Shown here: positions 55,659-64,000 of the stretch, in pieces
Numbering within the stretch: the first letter of the stretch is position 1
Layout: every line of letters begins with the position of its first letter
Source: Jiangella asiatica
Lineage (GTDB): Bacteria > Actinomycetota > Actinomycetes > Jiangellales > Jiangellaceae
Length of the DNA stretch: 64,000 nt
Assembly (NCBI RefSeq): GCF_004349065.1
Contig: NZ_SMKZ01000027.1
Location: forward strand, 21,869-85,868
Direction: 5' to 3'
Position numbers and translations under genes: made by a program
The notes under the pieces: generated by a model
Told to the model about the DNA's origin: nothing
The model's input: only the letters and a program-made list of their open reading frames with translations
The model's database searches: none

Positions 55659-56834
55659 ATGACCGACGCCGAGCACATCGTCGATCGGCTGAGCCGTCAG
55701 CACATCGAGACCCAGTCATGGGGCTACGTGAGCACCGGGACGCGGTTCAAGGTCTACAACACTCCGGGCACGCCGCGCGATGTCCACGAGAAGATCGACG
55801 ACGCTGCTCTCGTCCATCGCCTCACCGGCGTGGCGCCAACGGTGGCCCTGCACATCCCGTGGGACCGGGTCGACGACTACGCCGCCCTGGCCGGCTACGC
55901 GCAGGAGCAGGGTGTCCGCATCGGCTCGATCAGCCCGAACCTGTTCCAGGACGACGCCTACCGGCTCGGCTCGCTGACCAGCGAGGACGCGGCAGTACGC
56001 AAGCAGGCCACCGCGCACGTCCGCGAGTGTGTCGACATCATGACGGCGGTCGGCTCGGACCGGCTGTCGATGTGGATCGCCGACGGCACCAACTACCCTG
56101 GACAGGGCAGCTTCCGGCGTCGTAGGCGCCACCTCGAGGACGGCCTGCGCGACGCGTACGAGGCGCTGCCCGGACACGCGGAGATGATCCTCGAGTACAA
56201 GTTCTTCGAGCCGGCGTTCTACCACACCGACATCGCGGACTGGGGCCAGTCGCTCACCCTGTGCGAGGCCCTGGGGGAGCGCGCCAGGGTCCTGGTCGAC
56301 ATCGGTCACCACGCGCTGGGCGTCAACATCGAGCACATCGTCGCCACGCTCCTCGACCGTGGGCGCCTCGGCGGGTTCGACCTCAACAGCAAGAAGTACG
56401 GCGACGACGACCTGTTCGTCGGCGCGATCAACCCGCAGGAGACGTTCCTGATCGCGCTGGAGCTGGTCAGCGCCGAAGACGACGCGGACGCCGCCGTCTC
56501 CGCGGCCGCCCGGTCGATCCTCTACAAGATCGACCAGTGCGCGATGATCGAGGACAAGATCCCGGCGATGATCCGCAGCGTGACCGCCATGCAGACCGCG
56601 TTCGCCAAGGCGCTGCTGGTCGACCGCGACGCGCTGGACCGGCGGCGGGTCGAGGGCGACGTCGTCGGCGCCAACGAGATCGTCAACGACGCCTTCGAGA
56701 CCGACGTCCGGCCGCTGCTGGCACGGGTGCGCGACCGGCTCGGCGTGCCGGCCGACCCGCTGGCCGCGTACCGCGAGTCCGGCGAGCAGGAACGGCGCAA
56801 CGCCGAGCGCGTCGGGACACCGGCCGGATGGTGA
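55659..56834 (+). CDS. rhaI: L-rhamnose isomerase
   Basis: This 391-residue TIM-barrel isomerase is of the RhaI (Pseudomonas stutzeri) type, with SISPNLFQDDAY, SMWIADGTNYPGQG, ILEYKFFEPAFYHTD and VLVDIGHHALGVNIE; the Glu, Asp and His residues are the usual metal ligands. It converts L-rhamnose to L-rhamnulose. AGGAGG precedes the ATG. Its 3' end overlaps the aldolase gene by 7 nt. Confidence 0.93.
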   Translation: MTDAEHIVDRLSRQHIETQSWGYVSTGTRFKVYNTPGTPRDVHEKIDDAALVHRLTGVAPTVALHIPWDRVDDYAALAGYAQEQGVRIGSISPNLFQDDAYRLGSLTSEDAAVRKQATAHVRECVDIMTAVGSDRLSMWIADGTNYPGQGSFRRRRRHLEDGLRDAYEALPGHAEMILEYKFFEPAFYHTDIADWGQSLTLCEALGERARVLVDIGHHALGVNIEHIVATLLDRGRLGGFDLNSKKYGDDDLFVGAINPQETFLIALELVSAEDDADAAVSAAARSILYKIDQCAMIEDKIPAMIRSVTAMQTAFAKALLVDRDALDRRRVEGDVVGANEIVNDAFETDVRPLLARVRDRLGVPADPLAAYRESGEQERRNAERVGTPAGW

Positions 56835-57604
56835 GCACCGCCGCTGGGCAGGCCAGCGGGCCGGCCGCCGAGCTGGCCCGGCTCTGCCGCGAGCTGGGCG
56901 ACCCCGCCGCGGGGTTCGTGGTCGCCGGCGAGGGCAACGCCTCGGGTCCCGGGCCGGACGGCACCGTCTACGTCACCGCGAGCGGCAGCCGTCTGGCCGA
57001 GGCCGACGAAGGATCGCTGGTCCGCATCCGCCCGGACGGTCTGGTCGCGGCCCTGGAGCGCGACGGCACCGACGACGAGTGGCTCGAGGCCCTGCTGGCG
57101 AGCCGGGTCGACGACACGGCGGCGCGGCCGACCGTCGAGGCCGGCCTGCACGCCGTGGTCGCCGCGGCGATGGGGCCGGTCTACGTCGCGCACACGCACC
57201 CGGTCCACGCGCTGGCCGTGCTCTGCGGCGAGCACGGACCGAGCCTTGCCACCCAGCGGCTGTACCCGGACCACGTCGTCATGCTCGGCGAGACGGCGTG
57301 CTGGCTCCCGTACGTCGATCCAGGGCAGGAGCTTGCCCGCGCGACGGGCCATGAGCTGCACCGGTTCCGCGCGAGCACCGGCCGCTGGCCGCGGCTGCTG
57401 CTCGCGGGCAACCACGGGGTCTTCGCCTTCGGCAGCACGCCGAGGCAAGCCCTGGACACGACGATCATGACCGAGAAGATCGCGCGGATCACCATCGCCG
57501 CCGCGTCGATCGGTGGCGTCACGCCGTTGGCGCCGTCCGAGGTGGAGCGGATCGGGTCTCGCGAGGACGAGACCTACCGCCGCCGACTGCTGAGCACGTC
57601 CTGA
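56828..57604 (+). CDS. class II aldolase, probable rhamnulose-1-phosphate aldolase
   Basis: This 258-residue class II aldolase has the glycine-rich GEGNASGPGPDG loop, the zinc-binding VYVAHTHPVHALAV and the C-terminal NHGVFAFGST. It would split L-rhamnulose-1-phosphate into lactaldehyde and DHAP after RhaI and RhaB. Many actinobacteria use a fused aldolase-dehydrogenase instead; here no dehydrogenase domain is present. ATG 56828 and GTG 56831 are possible starts. A CGCCGG/CCGGCG hairpin lies just after the stop at 57605-57622. Confidence 0.82.
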   Translation: MVSTAAGQASGPAAELARLCRELGDPAAGFVVAGEGNASGPGPDGTVYVTASGSRLAEADEGSLVRIRPDGLVAALERDGTDDEWLEALLASRVDDTAARPTVEAGLHAVVAAAMGPVYVAHTHPVHALAVLCGEHGPSLATQRLYPDHVVMLGETACWLPYVDPGQELARATGHELHRFRASTGRWPRLLLAGNHGVFAFGSTPRQALDTTIMTEKIARITIAAASIGGVTPLAPSEVERIGSREDETYRRRLLSTS

Positions 57605-57645
57605 CGCCGGCACGTTCCGGCGCATCCGACGAAGGAGCAGCGAAC

Positions 57646-60600
57646 ATGGGCAGAGCGAGGACATCCGGTGGCGGGCTGGCGGCGGTGGTGCTGGCCGCGC
57701 TGACCCTGGTGGCGCTGGTCGCTGCCGGCGTGCCGGCGGGAGCGACCAGCACGCCGGCGGGAACGGCCGGGGTGCCGTCGACGGGCGACTACGGCGGGCC
57801 GCGGGCGTGCCAGGAACCGGCAGCGGGCATCACCGAGGTGAGCGTCGGGAACGACACCGTCACCATCACCGGAGCGGTCTCCGAGCGGTGTCCGCAGTCG
57901 GTGGAGATCCACGAGGTGGCTCCGTCGGCCGACGGCGCCACCGTCACCGAGGCGCCGGCCTCCACGCCGCTGGAGGTCGTGCGGCCGGATCGCGACGGCA
58001 CCTTCCGCGCGACCGTCGACCGCACGGCCGCCGGGGCGGACCGGCTCTACAGCGGGTTCGTGGCCGTCGGCGTGCGTGGCGACACTCGCACGCTGCTCGG
58101 GAGCACCCGCTTCGCCGACGACTGGACCCTCGACGCGCCGAACTCCGCGCCGCGGCCGGAGCCGACCACCCAGAAGGGCGTCGCGGTGACCATGACCAGC
58201 GACGCCGAGGCGGTCGGCGCCGGACATGCCGCCGTGACCGTCGGCGTCAACTATTTGATGACCGCGGGACCGGGCGAACCGGGCCAGAGCATCGAGTTCG
58301 AGTACGGGGGAGAGACCTACTACTTCGACCGGTCCTACGTCGACTGGCTCGACCACATGATCAAACCGCTGTCGGACAACGACATGCTGGTCTACCTCGT
58401 GCTGGTGCTCGTCTACGACCAGGAGCCGAACTCGTCGTTCCCGATCCTGGTCCATCCCGAGGCGCCGACCGGGGCGCCCACCTCCTTCATGACGTACGCG
58501 TTCAACACCGTCACGCCGGAGGGGATCGCGCACTACACCGCGGTCATGGAGTTCCTGGCCTCCCGGTACACCCGCGACGACGAGCGGTACGGGCGCGCGA
58601 TGGACTACATCGTCGGCAACGAGATCGACTCGGCCGGCATCTGGCAGCAGATGGGCGGCAAGACCCTGCCGGAGTTCCTGCGGCACTACGAGCCGGCGCT
58701 GCGGATCGGGTTCAACGCCGCACGCAAGTACCACGCCGACGCTCGCGTCTACACCTCGCTCGATCACTTCTGGACCACCAACGCCAACCCGAACGACCCG
58801 CTGAAGTTCTACGACGGCCGCGACGTGCTCGACGGCCTGGCGGCGCTGACGAAGGACCGCGGCGACTTCCCGTGGCAGCTGGCGTACCACCCCTACCCGG
58901 CGAACATGCTGGACCCGAGGGTGTGGGACGACCCGGTGACCGACGACCCGGACACGCCGAAGATCACATTCAAGAACATCGCCACGCTGCCTGAGTACCT
59001 GGACCGTCCGGAACTCCACTACGACGGGGAGCCGCGGCGGGTCATCCTGTCCGAGCAGGGCTGCCAGAGCCCCACCAACAGCGCCGCGGACCAGGAGCTG
59101 CAGGCGGCATGCTTCGCCTACGCGTACTACAAGATCCTCGCCGCGGACGGCATCGACGCGTTCATCTGGGACCCGCAGGTCGACAACCGCCAGGCCGGCG
59201 GACTGCGCATCGGGTTGTGGACCTGGGACGAGAGCCGCACCGACTTCCCGGCCTCGCCCGGTGAGAAGAAGCAGATCTACGACCTCTTCGCGAACATCGA
59301 CACCCCCGGCTCGCTCGAGCTGACCGAGTTCGCCAAGGACGTCATCGGCATCGACGAGTGGACCGAGGTGATACCGGGCTTCGACCCGTCCATGATCGAC
59401 CAGCGGCGACCCACCCAGCAGGTCGGTGCGAGCGGCTACGCCTCCGTCGCCGGCGCGACCACGGTGTCCGGCTTCGAGGACGGCGTCGACGGCTGGCAGG
59501 CGTCGGACCACGTCGGCCGGATCGAGTCGGTCCCGGACGAGCAGGCCGCCGAGGGCGACCACGTGCTGCGGGCGCACTTCGACGACGCCGACGTCGTCCA
59601 GTCCAACGGGACCAATTCCAAGACGTGGCGCGGCGTCGACCTCCCACTCGCCGAGCCGCTGGACGCCTCCGTGACACCCCACCTCGCGCTCCAGGTGCGC
59701 GTACCCGAGCCGGAGCCCGGCGCCTTCTCGCCGGTCAACCGGTTCTCGGTCCAGGTGCGCGCCTACGGTGCCGACGGCACCGTGGCGACCGGCGTCGCCG
59801 CGGTCGAGGCGGACTCGACGTGGCAGCCGGTGCAGCTGGACCTGTCGTCGTGGTCGGGGCGCGACGAGATCACCAGGATCAAGGTCTGGGCGAAGGGCAG
59901 CAGCGGCGACGACTGGCTCGGCACGTTCGACGTCGACGGCGTCGTGCTCGCCGAGGACGCCGACCTCACCGGGGTGCGGCCCAACCTCGACCTGCGGGCG
60001 CGCGCGGCCGTCCGGGGCGCACCCGGCTCGCAGTTCAGCGTCGACGTGGTCAACAACGGCACGGCACCGCTGACCGGCGACCTCGAGGTCGGCACCTGCG
60101 ACGCCATCACGATCACCGAGCCGAGCCTCCCGGTCGCCGGGCTGGCCCCGGCCGGCGGCGCGACGACTGTCACCGCGACGCTGGAGACCTTCGCGCCGGT
60201 GGACCCGGACTTCCCGCTGCTGTGCCTGATCCTCGGCGAGCACCGCTACGCCGTCACGATCGAAATGCCTGCGCCACCGCCGACCCTCATCTACGACTTC
60301 GAGGACGGCACCCAGGGGTGGACCGCCGGTGAGAACGTCGTCTCGGTGGCGACGGCCTCGTCGTTCCCGAACGGCCCGCAGCGCCCGCACGGCGGCACCT
60401 ACGCCCTCGACGCGATCATGGCCGACGGTGACGTCTCGCAGGCCAAGACGGTGTCGGTGCGGCCGGAGACGCCGCTCGACCTGGGCACGGCCGAGGAGGT
60501 GTACGCCTGGGTCGACGCCTACGGCGGCGTGCCCGGCGCGACCGGCTACGAGGCGACCCTGACGCTGCACAGCGGCGACGAGTCGATCTCACAGGCCATG

Positions 60601-61929
60601 CCGGACTTCGTGCCGGACTCCTGGAACCGGGTCGCCGTCGACGTGTCGGACTGGCCGCACCGCGACGCCGTCACCGGCATCGACGTGTCCTACCGCGTCC
60701 TCGGGACCGACTTCGACTGGGTGGGCGGACCGCACCTGCAGGTCGACGACGTCGGAGTCACCGAGAGCGCCGGCTCGCTGCCCGCCTGGCGGGCGGCATG
60801 GGGCGCGTCGATCGGCGGCCACTACGGCGGCGACAGCAGGCCGGACGCCACCTACCGGCAGGCGCTCGACCTGTCCACCGGCGGCAGCGCGGTGCGGGTC
60901 CGGTTCGTCAACCCGTTCTCCGACCAGGACCTCGTGTTCGACGCCGCCTCGGTGGGCGTGCGTGCCGGCACCGGCGCGGACGTCGAGGGCGAACCGCGGC
61001 CGCTGACCGTCATGGGATCGGCGGAGATCCGGGTGCGGCCCGGCGAGACCGTGTACACCGACCCCGTGGCCCTACCCGTATCCGCCGGCGACGACCTCCT
61101 CGTCAGCACCCACGCCGCGGCCTCGCTGCCCCTGCTGTCGCACGACTGGGCGCTGAAGACCCAGTACGCGACCGTCGAAGGAGCCGGCGACCACACCGGC
61201 GACGCGGGGGGCGCGGCGTTCGCACCGGTGAGCACGAGCACGTACTGGCTGGACGCGGTCGACGTTCTCGGCGCCCAGGTGCGGGGGACCGTCGTGGCCC
61301 TCGGCGACTCGATCACCGACGGGGCGGGCGCCGACCTCGACGCCGACAACCGGTGGCCCGACGTGCTGGCCGACCGGCTCGACGCGCTGGCGCCGGACGA
61401 CCCGCGGCGGCGCGCGGTGGTCAACGCGGGGATCGGCGGCAACACGCTCAACTCCGTCGAGAACCCCCTGGTCGGTGTCAACGGCCTGGCCCGGCTGGAC
61501 CGCGACGTGCTGACCCAGACCGGCGTGACCGACGTCGTGGTGTTCCACGGGACCAACGACATCTATGTCGGCGAGACCGCGGCGCACGTGATCGCTTCCC
61601 TGGAGACCGCGGCACAGCGCATCCACGACGCCGGGGCGCGGGCCGTCGTCGCCACGCTCATCCCGCGTGGCAACGGCGTGGGCTGGACCGCCGAACACGA
61701 GGAACGACGGCTCGAGGTGAACGAGTGGATCCGCTCGAACACCGTGTACGACGCCGTGATCGACTTCGACGCCGTCGTCGACGACCCCGCCGATCCGGGC
61801 CACATCCGAGCCGACTACGACGCCGACGGCACGCATCCCAACGCGGCCGGTTACGCGGCGATGGCAGGCGCCATCGACCTCGACCTCTTCGCCGCGACGA
61901 GCACGCAGCAGACAGGAGCCCTTCGATGA
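57646..61929 (+). CDS. secreted DUF5722-like clan-A glycosidase fused to SGNH esterase
   Basis: This 1427-residue secreted protein has a signal peptide (about 1-33, cleavage near PAGATS) and a TIM-barrel-like domain of DUF5722 type (about 60-590). It shows VGNEIDSAG with Glu326 and VILSEQGCQS with Glu470, the Asn-Glu and second Glu of clan GH-A retaining glycosidases. Two beta-sandwich modules follow (FEDGVDGWQ near 608, FEDGTQGW near 885). A C-terminal SGNH esterase has GDSIT with Ser1222, HGTNDIY and GTHPNAAGY with His1397. Its setting suggests combined backbone cleavage and deacetylation of a rhamnose-rich glycan. The start has AAGGAG upstream and the stop overlaps the binding-protein gene. 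Confidence 0.82.
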   Translation: MGRARTSGGGLAAVVLAALTLVALVAAGVPAGATSTPAGTAGVPSTGDYGGPRACQEPAAGITEVSVGNDTVTITGAVSERCPQSVEIHEVAPSADGATVTEAPASTPLEVVRPDRDGTFRATVDRTAAGADRLYSGFVAVGVRGDTRTLLGSTRFADDWTLDAPNSAPRPEPTTQKGVAVTMTSDAEAVGAGHAAVTVGVNYLMTAGPGEPGQSIEFEYGGETYYFDRSYVDWLDHMIKPLSDNDMLVYLVLVLVYDQEPNSSFPILVHPEAPTGAPTSFMTYAFNTVTPEGIAHYTAVMEFLASRYTRDDERYGRAMDYIVGNEIDSAGIWQQMGGKTLPEFLRHYEPALRIGFNAARKYHADARVYTSLDHFWTTNANPNDPLKFYDGRDVLDGLAALTKDRGDFPWQLAYHPYPANMLDPRVWDDPVTDDPDTPKITFKNIATLPEYLDRPELHYDGEPRRVILSEQGCQSPTNSAADQELQAACFAYAYYKILAADGIDAFIWDPQVDNRQAGGLRIGLWTWDESRTDFPASPGEKKQIYDLFANIDTPGSLELTEFAKDVIGIDEWTEVIPGFDPSMIDQRRPTQQVGASGYASVAGATTVSGFEDGVDGWQASDHVGRIESVPDEQAAEGDHVLRAHFDDADVVQSNGTNSKTWRGVDLPLAEPLDASVTPHLALQVRVPEPEPGAFSPVNRFSVQVRAYGADGTVATGVAAVEADSTWQPVQLDLSSWSGRDEITRIKVWAKGSSGDDWLGTFDVDGVVLAEDADLTGVRPNLDLRARAAVRGAPGSQFSVDVVNNGTAPLTGDLEVGTCDAITITEPSLPVAGLAPAGGATTVTATLETFAPVDPDFPLLCLILGEHRYAVTIEMPAPPPTLIYDFEDGTQGWTAGENVVSVATASSFPNGPQRPHGGTYALDAIMADGDVSQAKTVSVRPETPLDLGTAEEVYAWVDAYGGVPGATGYEATLTLHSGDESISQAMPDFVPDSWNRVAVDVSDWPHRDAVTGIDVSYRVLGTDFDWVGGPHLQVDDVGVTESAGSLPAWRAAWGASIGGHYGGDSRPDATYRQALDLSTGGSAVRVRFVNPFSDQDLVFDAASVGVRAGTGADVEGEPRPLTVMGSAEIRVRPGETVYTDPVALPVSAGDDLLVSTHAAASLPLLSHDWALKTQYATVEGAGDHTGDAGGAAFAPVSTSTYWLDAVDVLGAQVRGTVVALGDSITDGAGADLDADNRWPDVLADRLDALAPDDPRRRAVVNAGIGGNTLNSVENPLVGVNGLARLDRDVLTQTGVTDVVVFHGTNDIYVGETAAHVIASLETAAQRIHDAGARAVVATLIPRGNGVGWTAEHEERRLEVNEWIRSNTVYDAVIDFDAVVDDPADPGHIRADYDADGTHPNAAGYAAMAGAIDLDLFAATSTQQTGALR

Positions 61930-63365
61930 CACCCCTGACGAGCAGGAGAACCGCCGTACGAGCCGGCGCGCTCGTCGTCGCAGCGACACTGATGGTGAGC
62001 GCGTGCGGCGGCGGCGACGACGGCGAGAGCGACGGCCAGGTGACGATCACCATCGCCGGACCCAACCAGTGGACCACCGACCCGGACACCTTCGGCCCGG
62101 CCTGGGAGGACCTCGTCGCCCGGTTCGAGGAGGAGGAGCCGGGAATCAACGTCGAGACGAACGTGCTGCCGGCGGACTTCGGCGACACCCTCTCCACGCA
62201 GCTGGCCGCCGGGACGGCGCCGGAGCTGATCTTCCGCAGCGTCTCGCACACGGCCGACCAGGTCGTGCCGCTCGACGATTACCTCCAGGAGCCCAACCCG
62301 TACGTAGAGGGCAACGAGCGCTGGATCGACCTGTTCAACCAGGACTACTTCGGCCCCGACGCGGTCAGCGCGCGCAACGCGGCCGGCAACTACGAGTTCA
62401 TCCCCTTCAACCTGGTGATCCTCGGACTGTTCTACAACGCCGAAGCGCTGGCCGAGGCCGGCCTCGACGGCCCGCCGGAGACCTTCGGCGAGCTGATCTC
62501 CGCCTGCAGCGACCTGCGAGACGCCGGCTACGACCCGTTCGCCATCACCGCCGGGTTTCTCAACCAGGGCTGGACCGTTCAGAACATCAGCTCGATGCTG
62601 ATGGCGAAGTACGCCGACGAGTGGAACCAGTACGGCCCGGACAACGAACCCGGCAGGTCCGCCACCGTCTCGATCAAGAGCATGGCCAGGGCCGTCCTGA
62701 CCGGCGAGCTCGACGCGACCACCATCCCCGAGGTCGGCGAGACGCTGCGGCTGACCAAGGAGTTCTACGACGAGTGCGCGACGCCCAACTGGTCCGGCAT
62801 CACCACCGGGGGCGGCTTCGAGGACCTGCTGTCGGGCAAGGCGGCGATGGCCTACGCGTCGAACTTCTACGCCCCGCTGCTCGAGGACGCCGGCTTCGAG
62901 TGGGCGACCATGCCGTTCCCGCAGGTGACGGAGGACGACTCGGCCCTCTCCACGGGCGAGCCTGCCCGGCACGGCGCCAACACCGAGGGCACCAGCTACA
63001 TGATCCCCTCGACCACGACCGGCGAGGAACTCGACGCCGCCATCAAGTTCCTCCAGTTCATCACCAGCCCCGAGGGCGGCCAACCCTGGCTGGACGGGTC
63101 GGGTGGCATCCCGTCGCTGGAGGGCGCTACCCCCGCGCCCGGGCTCGAACCGCTGATGACCGGCGTCTGGGCCGAGCCGCTGCCGGTGCAGTCGCTGTCG
63201 GCGCTTGTGCCCAAGGCGAAGTTCTGGACGCCGATCTACGACGGCTACCTGCTGGGCTCGACGTCGCTGGAGGACACGCTGGCCGGCCTGCGCGAGGACT
63301 GGATTCAGTGGGCGACGGAGCAGGTCGAGGACGGTGGCTGGACGGATGACTGGGCGCAGAGCTGA
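61926..63365 (+). CDS. sugar ABC transporter substrate-binding lipoprotein
   Basis: This 479-residue lipoprotein has a signal ending in the lipobox MVSAC followed by GGGDDG and a family 1 solute-binding fold (AWEDLVARFEEEEPGINVE, ELIFRSVSHTADQVV, FIPFNLVILGLFYNAEAL). It probably captures rhamnose-containing oligosaccharides released by the upstream secreted enzyme. The start overlaps the upstream stop by 4 nt and the permease gene follows 107 nt later. Confidence 0.92.
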   Translation: MTPLTSRRTAVRAGALVVAATLMVSACGGGDDGESDGQVTITIAGPNQWTTDPDTFGPAWEDLVARFEEEEPGINVETNVLPADFGDTLSTQLAAGTAPELIFRSVSHTADQVVPLDDYLQEPNPYVEGNERWIDLFNQDYFGPDAVSARNAAGNYEFIPFNLVILGLFYNAEALAEAGLDGPPETFGELISACSDLRDAGYDPFAITAGFLNQGWTVQNISSMLMAKYADEWNQYGPDNEPGRSATVSIKSMARAVLTGELDATTIPEVGETLRLTKEFYDECATPNWSGITTGGGFEDLLSGKAAMAYASNFYAPLLEDAGFEWATMPFPQVTEDDSALSTGEPARHGANTEGTSYMIPSTTTGEELDAAIKFLQFITSPEGGQPWLDGSGGIPSLEGATPAPGLEPLMTGVWAEPLPVQSLSALVPKAKFWTPIYDGYLLGSTSLEDTLAGLREDWIQWATEQVEDGGWTDDWAQS

Positions 63366-63472
63366 CCGGTCCGGCGCGAGGGAGTGACGCGCGGATCGCG
63401 GCTGCGGCAACCGGGACCGGCCGCGCCCACGGCCCACGATGTACTGCGCCCCGACGCTCGACGGAGGACACG

Positions 63473-63960
63473 ATGACAGGAACGGTTGGAGCGCCGCTCA
63501 CACCACCGCCGCTCACACCACCGCCGGTCCGGGAGTCCCGGCCGGAGCTGGCGCAGCGGCGGCGCGGGATCCCCTGGCTCGCCTATGTGGCGTTGGTGCC
63601 GTTGGTGGTGGTGTTGGTGGTGTTTCAGTACTACCCGGCGGTGAGTGGGATCGCGCGGTCGTTTTGGGATTGGAATCCGGGTCAGGTGTCGTCGTTTGTT
63701 GGGCTGGACAACTACGCGAGGATGGTTGATGACGATATTTGGTGGCGGTCGTTTCGGAATTTGGGGTTCATTTTCGTTTTTGGTGTGGTGTCGTGGGTGA
63801 TTCCGTTGGTGGCGGCGGAGTTGTTGATTTCGTTGCGGGGTGAGCGGGCGCAGTTCGTGTTCCGGACGTTGTTGATCGTGCCGATGGCGTTTCCGGGGGT
63901 GGTGACGGCGTTGGTGTGGTCGTTCATGTATCACCCGAACAACGGGGTGATCAACCGGGG
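63473..63960 (+). CDS. carbohydrate ABC transporter permease, 3'-truncated
   Basis: The frame runs open from ATG 63473 to the contig end (about 162 residues visible). After a Pro-rich N-terminus comes the first helix (WLAYVALVPLVVVLVVFQYY), then ARSFWDWNPG and VGLDNYARM, as in MalF-type permeases, and further helices. GGAGGACAC precedes the ATG. From about 63590 the third codon positions change from mostly C/G to mostly G/T, unlike the neighbours. The remainder of the gene is missing because the sequence runs into adapter. Confidence 0.82.
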
Positions 63961-64000
63961 CTGTCTCTTATACACAACTGACGCTGCCGACGAAGCTAGA
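63961..64000. other. Nextera transposase adapter remnant (sequencing artefact)
   Basis: CTGTCTCTTATACACA followed after a 3-base ACT by GACGCTGCCGACGA matches the Nextera mosaic end and Read 1 adapter with one mismatch (A for T). These bases are not genomic. Residues encoded here should not be added to the permease. Confidence 0.95.

Overview
The window is high-GC DNA with mostly C- or G-ending codons, frequent GTG starts, 4-nt ATGA/GTGA gene overlaps and dense gene packing. With a PriA-type HisA, a HGxxPAAW protein, a Trp-operon membrane protein, a likely GlnR site and PucR, ROK and LacI regulators, this points to a filamentous or soil-type Actinomycetota. The gene order resembles Jiangellales/Propionibacteriales, but that placement is tentative. 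The last 40 bases are Nextera sequencing adapter, so the window ends at a contig end and the last gene is cut there.

Region 1 (1-25,400) is conserved core metabolism: a partial methyltransferase, priA-hisF, a heterodimeric ABC exporter, two tandem Septum_form-like lipoproteins read in the opposite direction, hisI-trpE, a Trp-operon membrane protein, a HGxxPAAW protein, an orphan winged-helix protein, trpC, trpB-trpA, two DsbA-like thiol proteins, lgt, gltB-gltD and pyk. trpF is absent, and PriA would cover that step. Two families of palindromic repeats sit in the intergenic gaps. Lgt carries a long histone-H1-like Lys/Ala tail.

Region 2 (25,400-40,130) is accessory: xthA, a CDGSH protein, a haem-oxygenase-like iron enzyme coupled to a GT2 glycosyltransferase, an alpha/beta hydrolase, a two-component system facing two tandem Tat-exported serine hydrolases plus a decayed third copy, a PNPOx-fold flavin/F420 protein, and gabT-gabD facing a PucR regulator. 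Three hexamers at 11-bp spacing between the response regulator and the hydrolases look like an OmpR-type operator.

Region 3 (40,100-63,960) is a carbohydrate-utilisation island. One minus-strand operon encodes an ABC sugar importer (binding protein and two permeases), a Gfo/Idh dehydrogenase, a SIS protein, a ROK kinase, a ceramidase-fold hydrolase and a ROK regulator. It is the best candidate for an undescribed pathway. A second minus-strand operon holds rhaB, an alpha/beta hydrolase and a LacI regulator. Divergent to it lie a GH78 alpha-L-rhamnosidase and then an operon of a solo LuxR-type HTH, rhaI, a class II aldolase, a 1427-residue secreted DUF5722-like/SGNH protein, and a second sugar importer. 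Together these would release, import and degrade rhamnose-containing glycans through RhaI, RhaB and an aldolase. A LacI-type operator lies just downstream of a sigma70-like promoter in this second operon.
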